A DNA stretch of 64,000 nucleotides from Chalara sp. BL73 (lineage: Eukaryota; Ascomycota; Leotiomycetes; Helotiales): NCBI GenBank assembly GCA_918026815.1, contig CAKJVC010000057.1, positions 434,001-498,000 of the forward strand, written 5' to 3'. Each line of letters opens with the position of its first letter. Positions within the stretch are counted from its first letter, which is position 1. Under the pieces are notes generated by a model. It did no database searches. It had not been told where the DNA came from and saw only the letters and a program-made list of their open reading frames with translations. Of this stretch, positions 20,365 to 32,018 are shown piece by piece. Position numbers and translations under genes: made by a program.

Positions 20365-23300
20365 TGTGGTTTATCCCTAGTTGCGAAATTAAGCAGATGA
20401 GTGGTTGATAAAGAGAGAGGCGATCGTGGATAGAACGATCTCGCAAATGCTTGAATGATGGGAATTCGAAGATAGCGGAGAATAGAAACATGGGGAAGAG
20501 CCTACAGCACATCCCCCCCCCCCCGCTCGCAAGCGACAGCAACCGGCGGCAGTATCAAACAGAAACATACTTCCAGGCTCGCGGCGCGTGACAAGTAGCG
20601 ACTGGCTTGCGATATGCTGCTTTGAAGGCTCATCCCGGCATTGGCTGCATGGGGATCGGAAGGAGGTTTGTTTTTGTATCTTTCGCTGGGAATGTACAGG
20701 CCATGCCGTACTCGAAGAAGCAAAAAACTAGGAACGTTAAATGTTATTGGGAAACATCCAACCATAATCTTTTGCTGCTGGCGTTAGTAAAGATCTCCTA
20801 GAACGGAATGACTTCATTACCATTGTATCTAGTTGAGATCAGGGGCTTAGTATTATGCAACCGTATGTTGATCCTCTATTGCACAAAGGGCAAAATGACC
20901 GGCCATATTGCGACTCGCACGTAACAGGTTTCCTCTCGATCAAGTGCGGAGAGACTGTGCAGCGCATCCTAGCAAAAAAGCCACATGTGAACCCACATGC
21001 ATTCTGAAATGGCTGATGCACACCACCACATACGAGCAGGATTGTTGATTATCAGCCCCCAAACAGCCAATAACATTGGTGTCTCTCCTCGGGTATAGCA
21101 GCTGAGTGTATGCTGTGACAGATGCGATGAAAACGGGCCATTTGTTCTGAAAATTCCGAGTAGAGTTGGCTTCAGTATGAAAAGCGAAGTAATATTGACT
21201 GAAAAAACAAAGATCTAGTTGATTAATGTATGATCATCATCACCGCTTTGCCTCTTAGAGATGTTGGCTTTTGGCGATGCTACGTTGGAAAGTATCTCAG
21301 CGGCGGATCCAGGGTTTGGTCGGCACATCGGGGGAAAAACGAGAGAATGCGGCTCTGCGCCGTAGCCCAGAGGACCTCGGGCTATAATTGTAGCTACCAC
21401 CACCGAGCAAAAGTTGGACATTTGGCTCTGAAGGGGGCCTTTGCTTGGATGTGATTCGCCGGCGCTTGCACAGCTCACCAAGTGGTGTGCCCTGCCGTTT
21501 GACGAATCATTGTGTCTGAAATCTGCAACAGTTTTTAGCGACCGTTCGAAAGTTCGATATGGAAAAGCGACAAATAAGAATGAGAACAGCGGTACAAACT
21601 CTGAGAAGAAGGAAATCAGCTTGTTGGGTTAAGTTTGTCTTTGTGGCCAGAGACTAGTTGTTTTCGGCTGAGGGAAGGTTGTGAATTATATATTTCATTG
21701 CATGTCAAGGGTCAGCTGCCTGCAAGGGGTCACTCTCTCATGAGCCGGGCGTGGACAGGCGTCCTACCCTCCTTAGTCTGGTTGCCTTGTTTGATCGCAG
21801 AATCTGCCTCGCCTTTTCGAGGACATCGCCGTTTCTACAACAGTGTCAGGCCAATAGCAAAGTTCAATAGTTTCAGAGCGCACCAGAGTCTGCATTGATT
21901 ACCTGCAAGTGGTAGGGCTATGTATGGGTCAGCGAGGGCAGCTGTTTTGGCAGCATGTGCTCAAGACATGGCCTACTTGCTGTGTGATCTATCGGCTTCC
22001 AAATGATCAGTTTAGGCCCCGATATTGTATTGGAAATGTTACCACAATTTCGGCGTCCAGGGAATCAATTTCAGCACGTCCGGGATGACGTCCCTCGGTA
22101 CTGTTTGAGCGATATCTGCCAGACCGCTCAAAAGTTTAATCCGTTCACCAAGAGGGCGGCATTGGACTCGGCTACAGTGTCGAACCACAGAGACATTTTG
22201 CGAACCAATATTCACGTGTGCCATGGCAAAGAATTGGATATTATGCTCAGCCAGTAGCATTTTAGCTCGTTGCAATCTGCATGTAAGATATTATCCGATG
22301 AAAGAGCAGAACGTCGGCGCCTTGGGAAGCTTATGTAGAATCATTGCTTGTGGTAACGCTTCACTATTTGCATAAGAACTGGCTTCTTTCTTCTAAAATA
22401 TGCCATGATAAAGAACCTCAGATCAGAGTTGCGATGTCATTGAGAAGCATCTAGCGGTATAGGCTTTGTGACCAATAGGATCTCCTACCACAGTGCTCTC
22501 TCATCAGCATGGAATCACAAATCCAGAATATCTTTCTAAAACTCCGGAAAACTTTTCTTGTGTCTGCATCTAAAAGAGTTTCTTTGATACAAGAATGATT
22601 CTTGCATTGTTTTGCACTACCGTGTCATAGTGACACAGCAGCCCAGCAGACTTTACTTACAAGTCTTACTTAATGTCTTCTAATACTCTGCTTATGAGCT
22701 TCCACACAGCCAGTTTCTTCGTCGAAATGAACATCTAAACTCAAAGAAGCCCTGTGTCAACGCTGTTGTACTTAAAAAAGCTGGAGCGGGAATAGCTTTT
22801 CTTGACAGCAAGACGTATTCCCATTGATTTGTCGATGCGTGACATACCGTCGATTATCTTGCAACACGTCTGCTCCATAGCAAGGGCCGATTTGTATTAA
22901 TTTAAAGCTGCCGGGATGCAATCAGAACTTGGAAGAGGTTTGGATGACAGAAGGGAGATTTCAGAAAACGGCTACAAGTGGGGCCTGCTTCATAAGCGAA
23001 AGCGGGAAGGGGCGAACTTCCCACACGTGATTTCGTGATGTATATATACATGCATCTTTGTGTGCTTGTATCCATCCATAGGCAGTTGCATATCATAGAC
23101 TTTATCTACCATGCGGATATCCAGAACCTGATGCTCTTGTTTGACAAGCAGCCATTTATCAAGCTGTTTCTAGCCTTTATTTTCTTGGGTGTATCACTGA
23201 TCAGATTTTCCTCCAAGAGCATCAATGACTTTCTGGGAGACAAAGATCGAAGCTAAATCATTAACATGAACACAACGAGCATGCTCTTCTCATTCAGAAT

Positions 23301-23625
23301 GATTGTTCTTTTAAAAGAGAATAGCAGGACAATGGCACAGCAACAGACATGTTCTTTGACGGAATATGTTGAGGTTTGTGGATCTCAACAACAATAGTCA
23401 TTGTTCACATCTAAGAACACCTCTATTCTTACGAACACCTAGTGCTGAACATAAGTTGGAACAATTTCGGAATGCAATATAAAGTCATGGGATCTCTATC
23501 ACTTTATCCGTCATCATGGAATCCAATTTCACAGTCACCAAAGCAAAAGCAAGTTAAGCACAACATACAACTTGATCAATCTCAGAAGGAAAATTCAGGG
23601 AAATCACATCTCGAATCAGGTACGT
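20365..23625. other. Long gene-poor region
   Basis: About 3.3 kb with no gene I can support. A poly-C run of 12 lies at 20513-20524. Short frames on both strands (for example the minus strand at 21215-21481 and 22039-22275) have no start context or conserved motif that I recognise. They may be relics, since the 22039-22275 frame is protein-like in composition. Confidence 0.45.
20513..20524. repeat. Poly-C homopolymer (12)
   Basis: Twelve consecutive C, about 150 bp upstream of the 282-aa orphan gene's start codon. Confidence 0.85.
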
Positions 23626-25002
23626 ATGTCAGGTAAAATGGCTGCTACGAATCCCGCTTCTAACTCACAAGTTAGCAATGCTGCTAGACAGGAAGGCGGT
23701 AGTGATGAACAACAAATCAGCATTCGAGAGCATCCGATGGGAGCGCCTAATGAGATTTGGGATCAGATTTGGGATGAAGTATTTCAACCTCAAATTGTTG
23801 TAGTCTCTGATGAGACCTTCACAACACAAAGTCCAATCGTCGAAGCCTATCTACACAATGGCCACCGGATGGCACTCATGCCTCTAGCGAGACTTCCTAT
23901 GAATGCTACCCTCCACCCAAGAATACGATACTACATCACCAACAACGCTCGGCTTAGCACAAAATCATCACCGACAACAATAAATGCCGTCGGCCTAGTC
24001 AACACAAAAGCTAACAAGAGAGTTGGGAGATTTGATTATCAGCGCAAGTTCTATGCTGATACTCCACGGTCCATCAGACATGGGAAAGACATCTTCGGTT
24101 GTATCTGGAACAATCAAGGCACAAAAGGTATCTGGTTTGACTGCAAGCGTGATATCTTGCTCTTCAACTCAGGTGATGCATTGGCAAAATTTACAGATCG
24201 TCGGGGGCCCACATTCGACCTACCGAGCCGGATCTATACAGGACAGCTGAGATCTCGAGAGCATTGGGCTCTAAGTCGCAATTTCTTTGGAGTGGAAAGA
24301 ATCGCCGTCCGTGGGCCAAACCAACCTTTCATGGGCCGTGGCTTCTCAATGGGTAGAGACCTTATCCTTTTCATGAATCTTAAGACTGTATTTTTCGAAA
24401 GGGTTACGCCAGCAGATTTAGAGGGGAACCACCCACCCATTTTCTTCTTGGGTGCTGTAGAACAAACTGATGAGGAAATGTTTCGAAAAGAGTTCAACAT
24501 ATACTACAAAGCGCTTTCTCAAAACATCGGTGTCTCAGTCAATGCTCCGGAAATTGTATTCGTCGACCATGGTGAGATGAACCGCATGGCGAGTGAGGAA
24601 ATATTTCCGGAGCCCCATGATGCAGGAGATCTAAATCTTCCACCTCTGTCTCCAGCGAGAATTCTGCAAAACGAAGCTTGGAAGCGTCGTCGAGAAAGAC
24701 AAAGATGTTGGGATGAATGGGGACGAGTAATTAGCCGTAGTCACCACCCAGGAAGACATACCAGACACGGGGAGCGAGAAGGGTTCTTCTGCGGACCAGG
24801 CAATCGAATCACAGACCTGACCAACGAAGAAGAAGTCGATGCTTTCCCCACCTATCTCTGGGACGATAAGAGAGTGCGCTGGGTGACCCAGGAGCAAGAA
24901 ACTCGCGAAAAAGTCCTGGCTATCCTGTGTTACTTGATCATCTCGGTAGCAACCGTGCTAGGGGTCTACAGAGCTTTGCAGAATATCGCCAACGGGAAGT
25001 AA
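23626..25002 (+). CDS. 2EXR/F-box-like fungal protein with C-terminal membrane anchor
   Basis: Single exon, 458 aa from ATG 23626; the frame opens 54 bp upstream, but MSGKMAATNP is the likelier start. The N-terminal part after about residue 38 (MGAPNEIWDQIWDEVFQPQIVVV) has the layout of 2EXR proteins (a P-x-E-I-x-x-x-I-W-x-x-x-F core followed by a beta strand), which are abundant in Leotiomycetes and resemble F-box heads. A second strand motif (GIWFDCKRDILLF) fits 'fixed column' segments of that family. A single hydrophobic helix near the C-terminus (VLAILCYLIISVATVLGVY) would make it tail-anchored. The function is unknown. The classification is by pattern only. Confidence 0.65.
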   Translation: MSGKMAATNPASNSQVSNAARQEGGSDEQQISIREHPMGAPNEIWDQIWDEVFQPQIVVVSDETFTTQSPIVEAYLHNGHRMALMPLARLPMNATLHPRIRYYITNNARLSTKSSPTTINAVGLVNTKANKRVGRFDYQRKFYADTPRSIRHGKDIFGCIWNNQGTKGIWFDCKRDILLFNSGDALAKFTDRRGPTFDLPSRIYTGQLRSREHWALSRNFFGVERIAVRGPNQPFMGRGFSMGRDLILFMNLKTVFFERVTPADLEGNHPPIFFLGAVEQTDEEMFRKEFNIYYKALSQNIGVSVNAPEIVFVDHGEMNRMASEEIFPEPHDAGDLNLPPLSPARILQNEAWKRRRERQRCWDEWGRVISRSHHPGRHTRHGEREGFFCGPGNRITDLTNEEEVDAFPTYLWDDKRVRWVTQEQETREKVLAILCYLIISVATVLGVYRALQNIANGK

Positions 25003-25309
25003 ACGCTGCTCATGTCCCGATGTACTACTTCCCAGAGTGATTGCATAGACTGTAGCTAACCCAGTGAATATAATCGCCGAGCGAGTATTGGTACATAGAA
25101 AAGTCAAATGTCAATCATTTCTTCTCGGCCAATAAAATGTTTTCATTGATCAAAAGCCTCAAAAATTGTGAAATGATTGCCATCATTGATGTAAAGTCCC
25201 CCATCCTGAAGTTCCCCCCAATGTGCCAAACGCCATATAGAAATGCCGTATTCTCGCTAAACACCAAAGCTTATCTCCAAATCATGCCGAGCCATAGCGA
25301 AGAAACTGC
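25003..25309. other. Intergenic region
   Basis: Three-prime flanks of two convergent genes (2EXR-like and secreted repeat protein). Nothing else seen. Confidence 0.4.
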
Positions 25310-25727
25310 CTACTGTTCACCGCCATCAGATGCAACAGGCTCGCCTTCTGGAGCAGGAGTACCCTCTTGAGTTGTACCGTCATCCGGAGTTGAGGTGCCT
25401 TGTGGAGTGGCGGTGCCCACTGCAGTTGGCGTGCCCTCAGGAACAGCAGGAGTTCCGGAAGCTAATGAAATGTTATTTGATATATATATCATTGGGAGAG
25501 ATGGAATTACCAGGCTTTGGATTAGCGCCTCCTGGGTTATACTCTCCGTTACCGCCAGGGTATTTAGTAGGAGACCATGAGCCGTCGTCGTAAGCCTCAG
25601 GGAGGGCATCACGCTCTACGATGGGAGTTGCTGGAATAGCATCGCGCTCTGCAATAGGGGTCGTGGGGGCTGCTGCAACGACTGCTGTTCCAGCCAGGAG
25701 GGTTGCGAGGACGAGTTTATATTGCAT
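25310..25727 (-). CDS. Small secreted Thr/Pro/Gly-rich repeat protein
   Basis: Exons 25727..25511 and 25461..25310, with a 49-bp intron (GTAATT..CATTAG); 122 aa. Signal peptide MQYKLVLATLLAGTAVVAA, with cleavage near AAP. The mature N-terminus has two tandem copies of TPI(A/V)ERDA(I/L)P, followed by a Tyr/Gly/Pro linker (SPTKYPGGNGEYNPGG). The second exon is all low-complexity, with EGTPT, QGTSTP, QEGTPAPEGEP-type repeats, rich in Thr and Pro and a likely site of O-mannosylation. No cysteines. The intron separates the two kinds of repeat. It could be a cell-wall or secreted protein, or a propeptide; no family recognised. Confidence 0.65.
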
Positions 25728-26618
25728 GTTTGCTGAATGAGAGTCCAAGTTGGATACAACGATGTAGATTGTATATGAATGATCGTTATGATGCTTTGCA
25801 GGATATGCAAGTGGATGGAGATTGAATGAATGGGGCAATGGAGAAGCATTCTTATAGACCTACAGATAAACAAAAGGATGTGGAATGTTGGATGGAACTG
25901 ATCAACGGCTGCATGTTGGGCATAACGCTTTCCGCCTAGAGAACTCCTCCCGAATCCAGATTTGCGACTTTGACAATTCTTTAAAACAAGCCTGCAGCCG
26001 CTAAATCTTGATGGACAATTGTATCCGAATTACACGAGCATGTTGTGGGCGGAAACGTGACCTGGTGGGAAGAAGGATGGGGATTGCGGTGGCTGAGGTA
26101 TTCCTGGCGAATGCTTACTCCCAAAGAAATGCGTCATAAATTTTCGAGCAGGCTGCTAAACGAACTCAAATGATATACTACTGGATAGATGCCTCTTCCT
26201 ACACAACTCCTTGGTCCCTTTACGGCACGAACCCAACCTCAAAGGAAATGTATCATGTTGTAACCCGGAATCTGATCCTTTCTGGTCACGGCCTTCCTTC
26301 AGCAGGCTCAACACTTCGCTCAGGAAGTGAATACCTTAGATCAAGCAGTTAAATCGGTCAGAACATGATCGAATTGTACAATTTGAGCAGCCTGAATAGT
26401 AGAAGTATAGCAGGTGATGTCTTTGAATGTTTTCCTTCGCACCAGAGCGCCTAGCTGGAGGTGAAGTTGAGGGAGTGTGTAGAGCTATTCCTTCACCGCT
26501 TTCTCTGTGCACCCCTTGGCGGCAGAATATCTCCATCTTCCGAAAATTATTTTGAAGATAAACGATAAACCCCACCAAAGGGTGTCCAAAACACTCCGCA
26601 GCTCTTTCTCTTTTTAAA
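25728..26618. other. Intergenic region
   Basis: Five-prime flanks of two divergent genes (secreted repeat protein and NOB1). A short open frame at 26170-26352 is unsupported. Nothing else noted. Confidence 0.4.
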
Positions 26619-27944
26619 ATGGCCGAAAAATCTCCAAAGCCTATTCACAGTCTTATTCTCGATGCAGGTCCTATCATCAAAAATGACCCTGCCGTTTCCA
26701 CTCTTGTTGGCCAGGCCGAACAACTGTACACCATCCCCGCCGTTGTTGAGGAGATTCGGGACCCAGTTACCAGATCACGGATAGAGACAACACTGTTGCC
26801 TTTTCTCGAACTACGGTCACCGAATCCAGCGAGTATAAGGATTATAACCAACTTTGCAAGGAGGACTGGGGACCTGGAAGTATTGAGTCGACCGGATATA
26901 CATTTGATGGCTTTGGCATACGAGCTGGAGTGCGAAAGAAACCATGGGGATTGGCGTTTACGAAGTATGCCTGGACAGAAGAGATTGAACGGCGCCCCAC
27001 CCACAGCAGATGAGAAAGTGGCCTCTAGCCAGGCTGAGTTTGTTCCCAAAGTTGACAATTCTTCCACGCCTATTGCTATACCAGAGACAAGAGATGCATG
27101 GGGAACAACTATCACCACTCCAGAGCCAATTGCTGAACCAGCGATGGAATCTGTAGAACAATTATTGGAAGCTACTCATTTATCTGAGGGAGAGGTTCCT
27201 GAGGAGCCATTACCAGCAGAAAATCCAAAATTAGATTCAGATAATACCAAACTCCCCAACGAAACCATTTCTACGACCGAAGAAATTGAAGAAACAGTAG
27301 AAGACTCTGATGAAGATGGCTGGATTACCCCAGCAAACCTCAAAGAGCATCAAGCAAAGGACGCAGAAGGCTCCACTGAACCACTCTCAGAACAAAAGGT
27401 AATGCAAGTTGCCCTCATAACCTCCGACTTCGCCATGCAGAACGTGCTTCTACGAATGAACCTCAATCTTCTCTCACCTTCTCTGCAACGAATAAAACAG
27501 CTTAAAACTTGGATATTACGGTGCCATTCATGTTTCGACACCACAAAAGATATGAGCAGGCAGTTCTGTGCGCGATGTGGGAGAGATACCTTGTTACGCA
27601 CTGCGTGCTCTACAGACAAGGATGGAAACTTTAAGATCCACCTAAAGAAGAATATGCAATGGAGTAACAGAGGAAATGTTTATAGTATACCAAAACCCGT
27701 AGCTGGGAGTTCGAATGGGAAGCTAGTATCTGGTGGAGGAAAAGGAGGATGGGGCCAGAGTCTGATATTAGCAGAAGATCAGAAGGAGTATGTAAGCGCC
27801 ATGGCAATATCGAGGCGGAAGAAGGAGAAAGATCTCATGGATGAGGATTACCTGCCGGGTATTCTAAGTGGAGATCGAGGGAGAGCGGGAGGTAGGACGA
27901 AAGTAGGGGCAGGTAAAAATGTAAATTCAAAGAAGAGACGTTGA
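26619..27944 (+). CDS. NOB1: 20S-pre-rRNA D-site endonuclease Nob1
   Basis: Cuts 20S pre-rRNA at site D to make mature 18S rRNA in late pre-40S particles. Single exon, 441 aa. N-terminal PIN domain with catalytic-type acidic residues: LILDAGPII (Asp at about 15), IPAVVEEIRD and RTGDLEVLSRPD; a Glu/Thr-rich linker of about 140 residues; then the Nob1 zinc ribbon near residue 310 (RCHSCFDTTKDMSRQFCARCG); and a C-terminal basic domain with GGKGGWGQSLILAEDQKEY. This is the full canonical order. The tail ends in a Lys/Arg cluster (SKKRR). Confidence 0.97.
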   Translation: MAEKSPKPIHSLILDAGPIIKNDPAVSTLVGQAEQLYTIPAVVEEIRDPVTRSRIETTLLPFLELRSPNPASIRIITNFARRTGDLEVLSRPDIHLMALAYELECERNHGDWRLRSMPGQKRLNGAPPTADEKVASSQAEFVPKVDNSSTPIAIPETRDAWGTTITTPEPIAEPAMESVEQLLEATHLSEGEVPEEPLPAENPKLDSDNTKLPNETISTTEEIEETVEDSDEDGWITPANLKEHQAKDAEGSTEPLSEQKVMQVALITSDFAMQNVLLRMNLNLLSPSLQRIKQLKTWILRCHSCFDTTKDMSRQFCARCGRDTLLRTACSTDKDGNFKIHLKKNMQWSNRGNVYSIPKPVAGSSNGKLVSGGGKGGWGQSLILAEDQKEYVSAMAISRRKKEKDLMDEDYLPGILSGDRGRAGGRTKVGAGKNVNSKKRR

Positions 27945-28842
27945 AAGATACCCTAGAGAAATGAAAGCTATGGAACACCTCAATAACTACCAGTAGTGGT
28001 GGTCTACATTTTCCTTTCCTTCCAACATCGATCCGACCCCTTGCTCCCAACATCATAAAAGAAGGCGAGAGGTACAAAACCCTTCCTCTATCCATCTTCA
28101 CAAGGCGGAGAACTTCAGCTCACGCGAGATGGCCATGAAGTTAGTAATTTTATGGGGGACTCGGGTTCCCAATATGGGATATATGAAGATAAATCTTGGA
28201 GGTGGATGACTGTGCGCGTCTTTATTTTTGGGATTAGGATTGTTCTTAAGGAATTATTTATATATCAGGCGCAAGTTGGGTGTGGCAGCGTGGTTCGCTA
28301 AGGGCGATGAGATGGACGCGCTGGATTGGCAATTTGGTTGCGGATCTATCAACCTTCACCTCAAGCCGGCAGCAGAGGATGGTAGAGTTTTGGTGATAAA
28401 TACTTTCGTTATGGCCATTTCTTTATGTAGGCCAACATTACTACTTATGTCAGGTAGACGCAGATTCAAGTCAACTCGCCAATTACATTGATAGAAATCG
28501 TTAGCCACTCATCCTGCAAGGTATTCAAGACATTTGATTGTATTGATTCTCTGCGATCTGCATCTATATCTGCGATATATGCAATCCATAGCACATTTCC
28601 CAAACGCCTTGAACTCCAGGATATTGGTTTGCCCAAACTCCGTCCCTAAATTTTGCGACAGCGCTTTTTCCTCTTCTCGGCTCTCCTCCCTATTTATCTT
28701 CTCCCTCTAACGGCAGCTAGTCTCTAACTTTTCACGCCTACTGTCCCAGAACCTTGAGATTCTCTGCAAAAACGTTAGCCACCCTTCTTGACCATATCCT
28801 ATAGCCTCTCCATCCCTCATAAACTCTTTACACCCATGGCAA
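27945..28842. other. Intergenic region
   Basis: 3' flanks of convergent genes NOB1 and NOP10. No supported gene. It includes a possible extra exon of NOP10 (see that entry). Confidence 0.4.
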
Positions 28843-29034
28843 TTAACGAATGGACTCACTCTGCTGTGTAATAAGCAATCCATATCTCTTCTTCAGCGTA
28901 ACGCGATGTCTCGAATATTTATCATCGGGCGAGAACCGTGCTGGGTGCGCGGACTTGCTAACTTCGCCGTGGATGACCTTCTTTAGGGTGTAGCGGCGCT
29001 TGCCTTCGGCATCGAGGGTATACATGAGATGCAT
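28843..29034 (-). CDS. NOP10: H/ACA snoRNP subunit Nop10
   Basis: Small zinc-free core protein of H/ACA pseudouridylation RNPs, contacting Cbf5 in the nucleolus. The 63-aa frame [19 protein letters not shown], then [27 protein letters not shown] matches the whole family. The C-terminal residues after TQQ (SESIR) are not conserved. The sequence at that point (A|GTGAGT) is a good donor, and CTAACGTTTTTGCAG lies about 90 bp downstream at 28766-28780, so the true last residues may come from a second exon. A 10-bp palindrome ATCACGTGAT at about 29228 lies upstream of the start. Confidence 0.92.
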   Translation of the reverse strand: MHLMYTLDAEGKRRYTLKKVIHGEVSKSAHPARFSPDDKYSRHRVTLKKRYGLLITQQSESIR

Positions 29035-29400
29035 TTTGACTGGGACAATTGATTAGCTTAGCGATAGCACATCCGGAGAGGTAGATATTACCTTAATAGT
29101 AGAACTGTGCTTCTGGTGTGAAAGGACGAGATTGTTCTTGGGCTGAATTTCAACGTTGCTGCGAACAAATTATTTTCTGATGCGGCCGAGGCGGGAGCTA
29201 AAAGACTTGGCACCAGAGCAGATTGTTATCACGTGATAGAATGCTAAGCCATATAAGGTATCACGATCCTGACATGATCTTCCATCAACATCTGAATTAA
29301 AAATTCACATTCTTGGAATCCTTAACCACTTTGTGGTATACCCAAAGGTGTCTATCACTAGTTGTCCTACTGCTAACGGATATCGAGCCACATCAGCACC
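29035..29400. other. Intergenic region upstream of NOP10
   Basis: Contains a palindromic TATCACGTGATA (about 29227-29238). No other feature seen. Confidence 0.4.
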
Positions 29401-29830
29401 GTTCGACTTCCTGATGCTCCCTCGCGAAATCCGTGAGGAGATATATCGTCTACTCATACCTCTCCAAGAAAACTAGTAATTTGCACAAACAGGACGTCAG
29501 ACTCTTTTCTGATGCCAAGACCGAAGGTATCACGCTTCTGGGGCCCAATTACCAAGCCTATCTTGAGGGTATACAGGTGCTTATTGCCAACACATCTTGC
29601 AATTTGCTGGAGCAACAGACTTAGCCACTCACGTCTTGAAGCAAGTCAGGCCTGCTTATTAATTCACAGCAAAAATTTCTCGCTCAGGCTTGACCTCCCA
29701 AGATGGAAGTACTATTTATGCCGTATACCGTCAGGTAAAAGCACTAGCTATCAATACCTATGGTGCCTGGTTTAGGAGTTTCAAAGGAAACTTCCTCCAG
29801 TGTTCTCTGATCTGGTTCATTTTCAAGCAA
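29400..29830 (+). pseudogene. Decayed 2EXR/F-box-like gene copy
   Basis: At about 29402 one frame reads FDFLMLPREIREEIYRLLIP, the typical 2EXR/F-box-like head (LPxEIRxxIYRLLL), then stops after a few residues. A second piece in another frame (29433-29624) continues with LFSDAKTEGITLLGPNY and later stops. No ATG with good context precedes either. The pieces are best explained as fragments of one gene damaged by stops and shifts. Similar copies lie at about 30370-30665, and an intact related gene at 23626. Confidence 0.5.
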
Positions 29831-30369
29831 CGAAAAAGCTCCTTTTGACCTTTCTTTTGGTTTAATGTCACGTCATAAATATTCCGGAAGTGGTTCTCTT
29901 GTGCCATCTGCTGAGGAAGCGATTACCCCTATTAACAAGACTACAGATCTGGAGAAATATCAACGATGAATAAGTTGAAGAGATTAGTTAGGTGACGGAT
30001 ATCCATATCTGTTCTGGGGTTACTAGACTGGGTGGGATGAACAGGGATGCATACAAACTGTGGAGAAATGGACCTGGAGAGACACAAAGCCGGAATATCA
30101 TCACTTACGGGGGCCTCTGATTAGAAACAACTACCCAATGTTTTCACTGATATCATGATATTTTCATAGATGTATTTTGCAGCTTAAATGGCTACAAGTG
30201 AGACAATTATGGCAGTGTGAGATACGTGACCAAACAAACTTATACTCACTTGTAAGCATGCTTTGCAATATGAATATATATTCGAGTCCAAATGTTCAAC
30301 TTGAACCGTTGATAGGTATCACGGACCGTTCTCAATATCAAATCAACTCGTCAGTCATAATTTTATAAG

Positions 30370-30670
30370 ATTCTATACCACCCATTAGCCATGATGTCGA
30401 TCGAGCCGATGGGAGCGTCATCGCAACCTCACTTCCATTATCTGCACTTCCCCACAAGATCAGGGACGAAATCCCCATCCTTTCTATATGCCTATTCCTA
30501 CGTTCCTCGCTAGGCAAAGAGGACCCTCGTGTTACACTGGAAATAAAACACCAGGACTCCATGTTAGCCTCAGTTGTCTACGAGCCAATCACCAGGAATA
30601 TATATCGAATAGCCAGATGTGCTGTATGGCAAGATCCCCATTTAGGTTCATGTTCGTGGCCAGTGTTCAT
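30370..30670 (+). pseudogene. Second decayed 2EXR-like copy
   Basis: An open frame without ATG from about 30370 reads SLPLSALPHKIRDEIPIL and continues about 60 residues (VTLEIKHQDSMLASVVYEPITRNIYRIARCAVW) to a stop near 30671. The head resembles LPxEIRDEI of 2EXR proteins. It lacks a start codon. Downstream to 31070 several short frames with protein-like composition may belong to it. Confidence is low on family, moderate on decay. Confidence 0.4.
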
Positions 30671-31079
30671 TTAGCGCTAGGATCAGGATTTGAACTTTTT
30701 GTGTCTGCTATCGGGCCAAGAGAGGGCATCTACGTTTTCCACTATAACTTTTCCGCTCAAGAGTTCTTTTCCCCATCAGGAAGCCTAGACCTTTATATTC
30801 GAGAGGGGCTACAATCGCCGGAAACTAAGTTGGATATTTTTGGAGATCATCTTTTATGGTAGACGGAGTTGGGGTGGTTTATATCTAGTTTTTTCGATTT
30901 GTGAGGAATTAGCTATTTCTAGTAAGGAGGGCTTTCCTCTCAAAAGGCGATTCACAATTCCTGTAAGTCTTCTGAATGTTGAGATATATGAAGTATTTGA
31001 TAAGACTGGCTACATTAATAGTCGTCAAAAACTACAAGAAGACGAACCACGACGAATGGAATGAGAATGATGACGATCT

Positions 31080-32018
31080 GGAGTAGCAAGGGAGTTCAGA
31101 AACAGTGATGTGGAGATAGGCTTCGCGAGTTTCTCAAGAGCGCATTCCCGTCGAAGCCATCCACTTCCTACCTGCTACGTTGGCATCAGGGTCCACTTAT
31201 AGAGTCGAAGGATAATCTCACGCCAGAAATCCTGTTTCCTTCAGCTGGAAATCCATGCTTCCTCGTTCCGTTACTGGGATGCTGCCTTCGATATCAGTGT
31301 TTAGGTCGGCCACAAGATTGAAAGCTTAGCCGCTCAGTAGATCCTACATATTGAATTGACAAGCCATAGGAGGCATACAACGCTGGCGAAGCATTAACCT
31401 TAAAGTTCCACCACAGGTGTGACCGAGCGTTCGGCAAAGCCGACCTCTCAAAGGTGCGGAGATTCATTCATTGAGGCTCTATAAAGGGGAGGTGAGTAAA
31501 TGGGTGGGCAGCAGGTCAATGTTACTTACGGTGCGGTGGGGCGAGATAAGTAACAATGGTTTAGTCGACACCACAGAACAGATGATTTTACATCGTTGAC
31601 ATTTCATGATATTAGTCAAATACCAATCCTCATTTACCAGCGATGTCTCTTGCCATTCTCGGTTAATTCACGGCGCAGAATCTTATGCAAAACATAAGAG
31701 GGTGAGCATCCTTACACCTTAGTAGTCATTACTCATTCTAGACCCTTGTTTCATTCGCCCAGTTCGCTCAGGAGAGCCTCCCTGGTCAAACAGGCACCAT
31801 AGACTCAAAATTTACGAGTACATAAAGATGGCGATCAACACCAAGCCCAACTAAAATCCTGCGCTTGTAAAGCAGCTTCCGTCAATCCAAATGTAAGTTC
31901 CAACCCGCTCTTACCCTTCTCCTTCGTTTAGTATTCCGGGACAAGACTACAAACTAATCATTTTCGTCAAAAGAATCGTTTCGACCCGAATCACTCTAGT
32001 TTCTACCGACCCCTCAAA
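31080..32018. other. Gene-poor region
   Basis: No gene supported. This is the upstream side of the small secreted-protein gene at 32019. Confidence 0.4.

Noticed and set aside
30488..30862. 124-codon plus-strand frame
   Set aside because: Overlaps the better-supported 2EXR-like relic in another frame and shows no motif.
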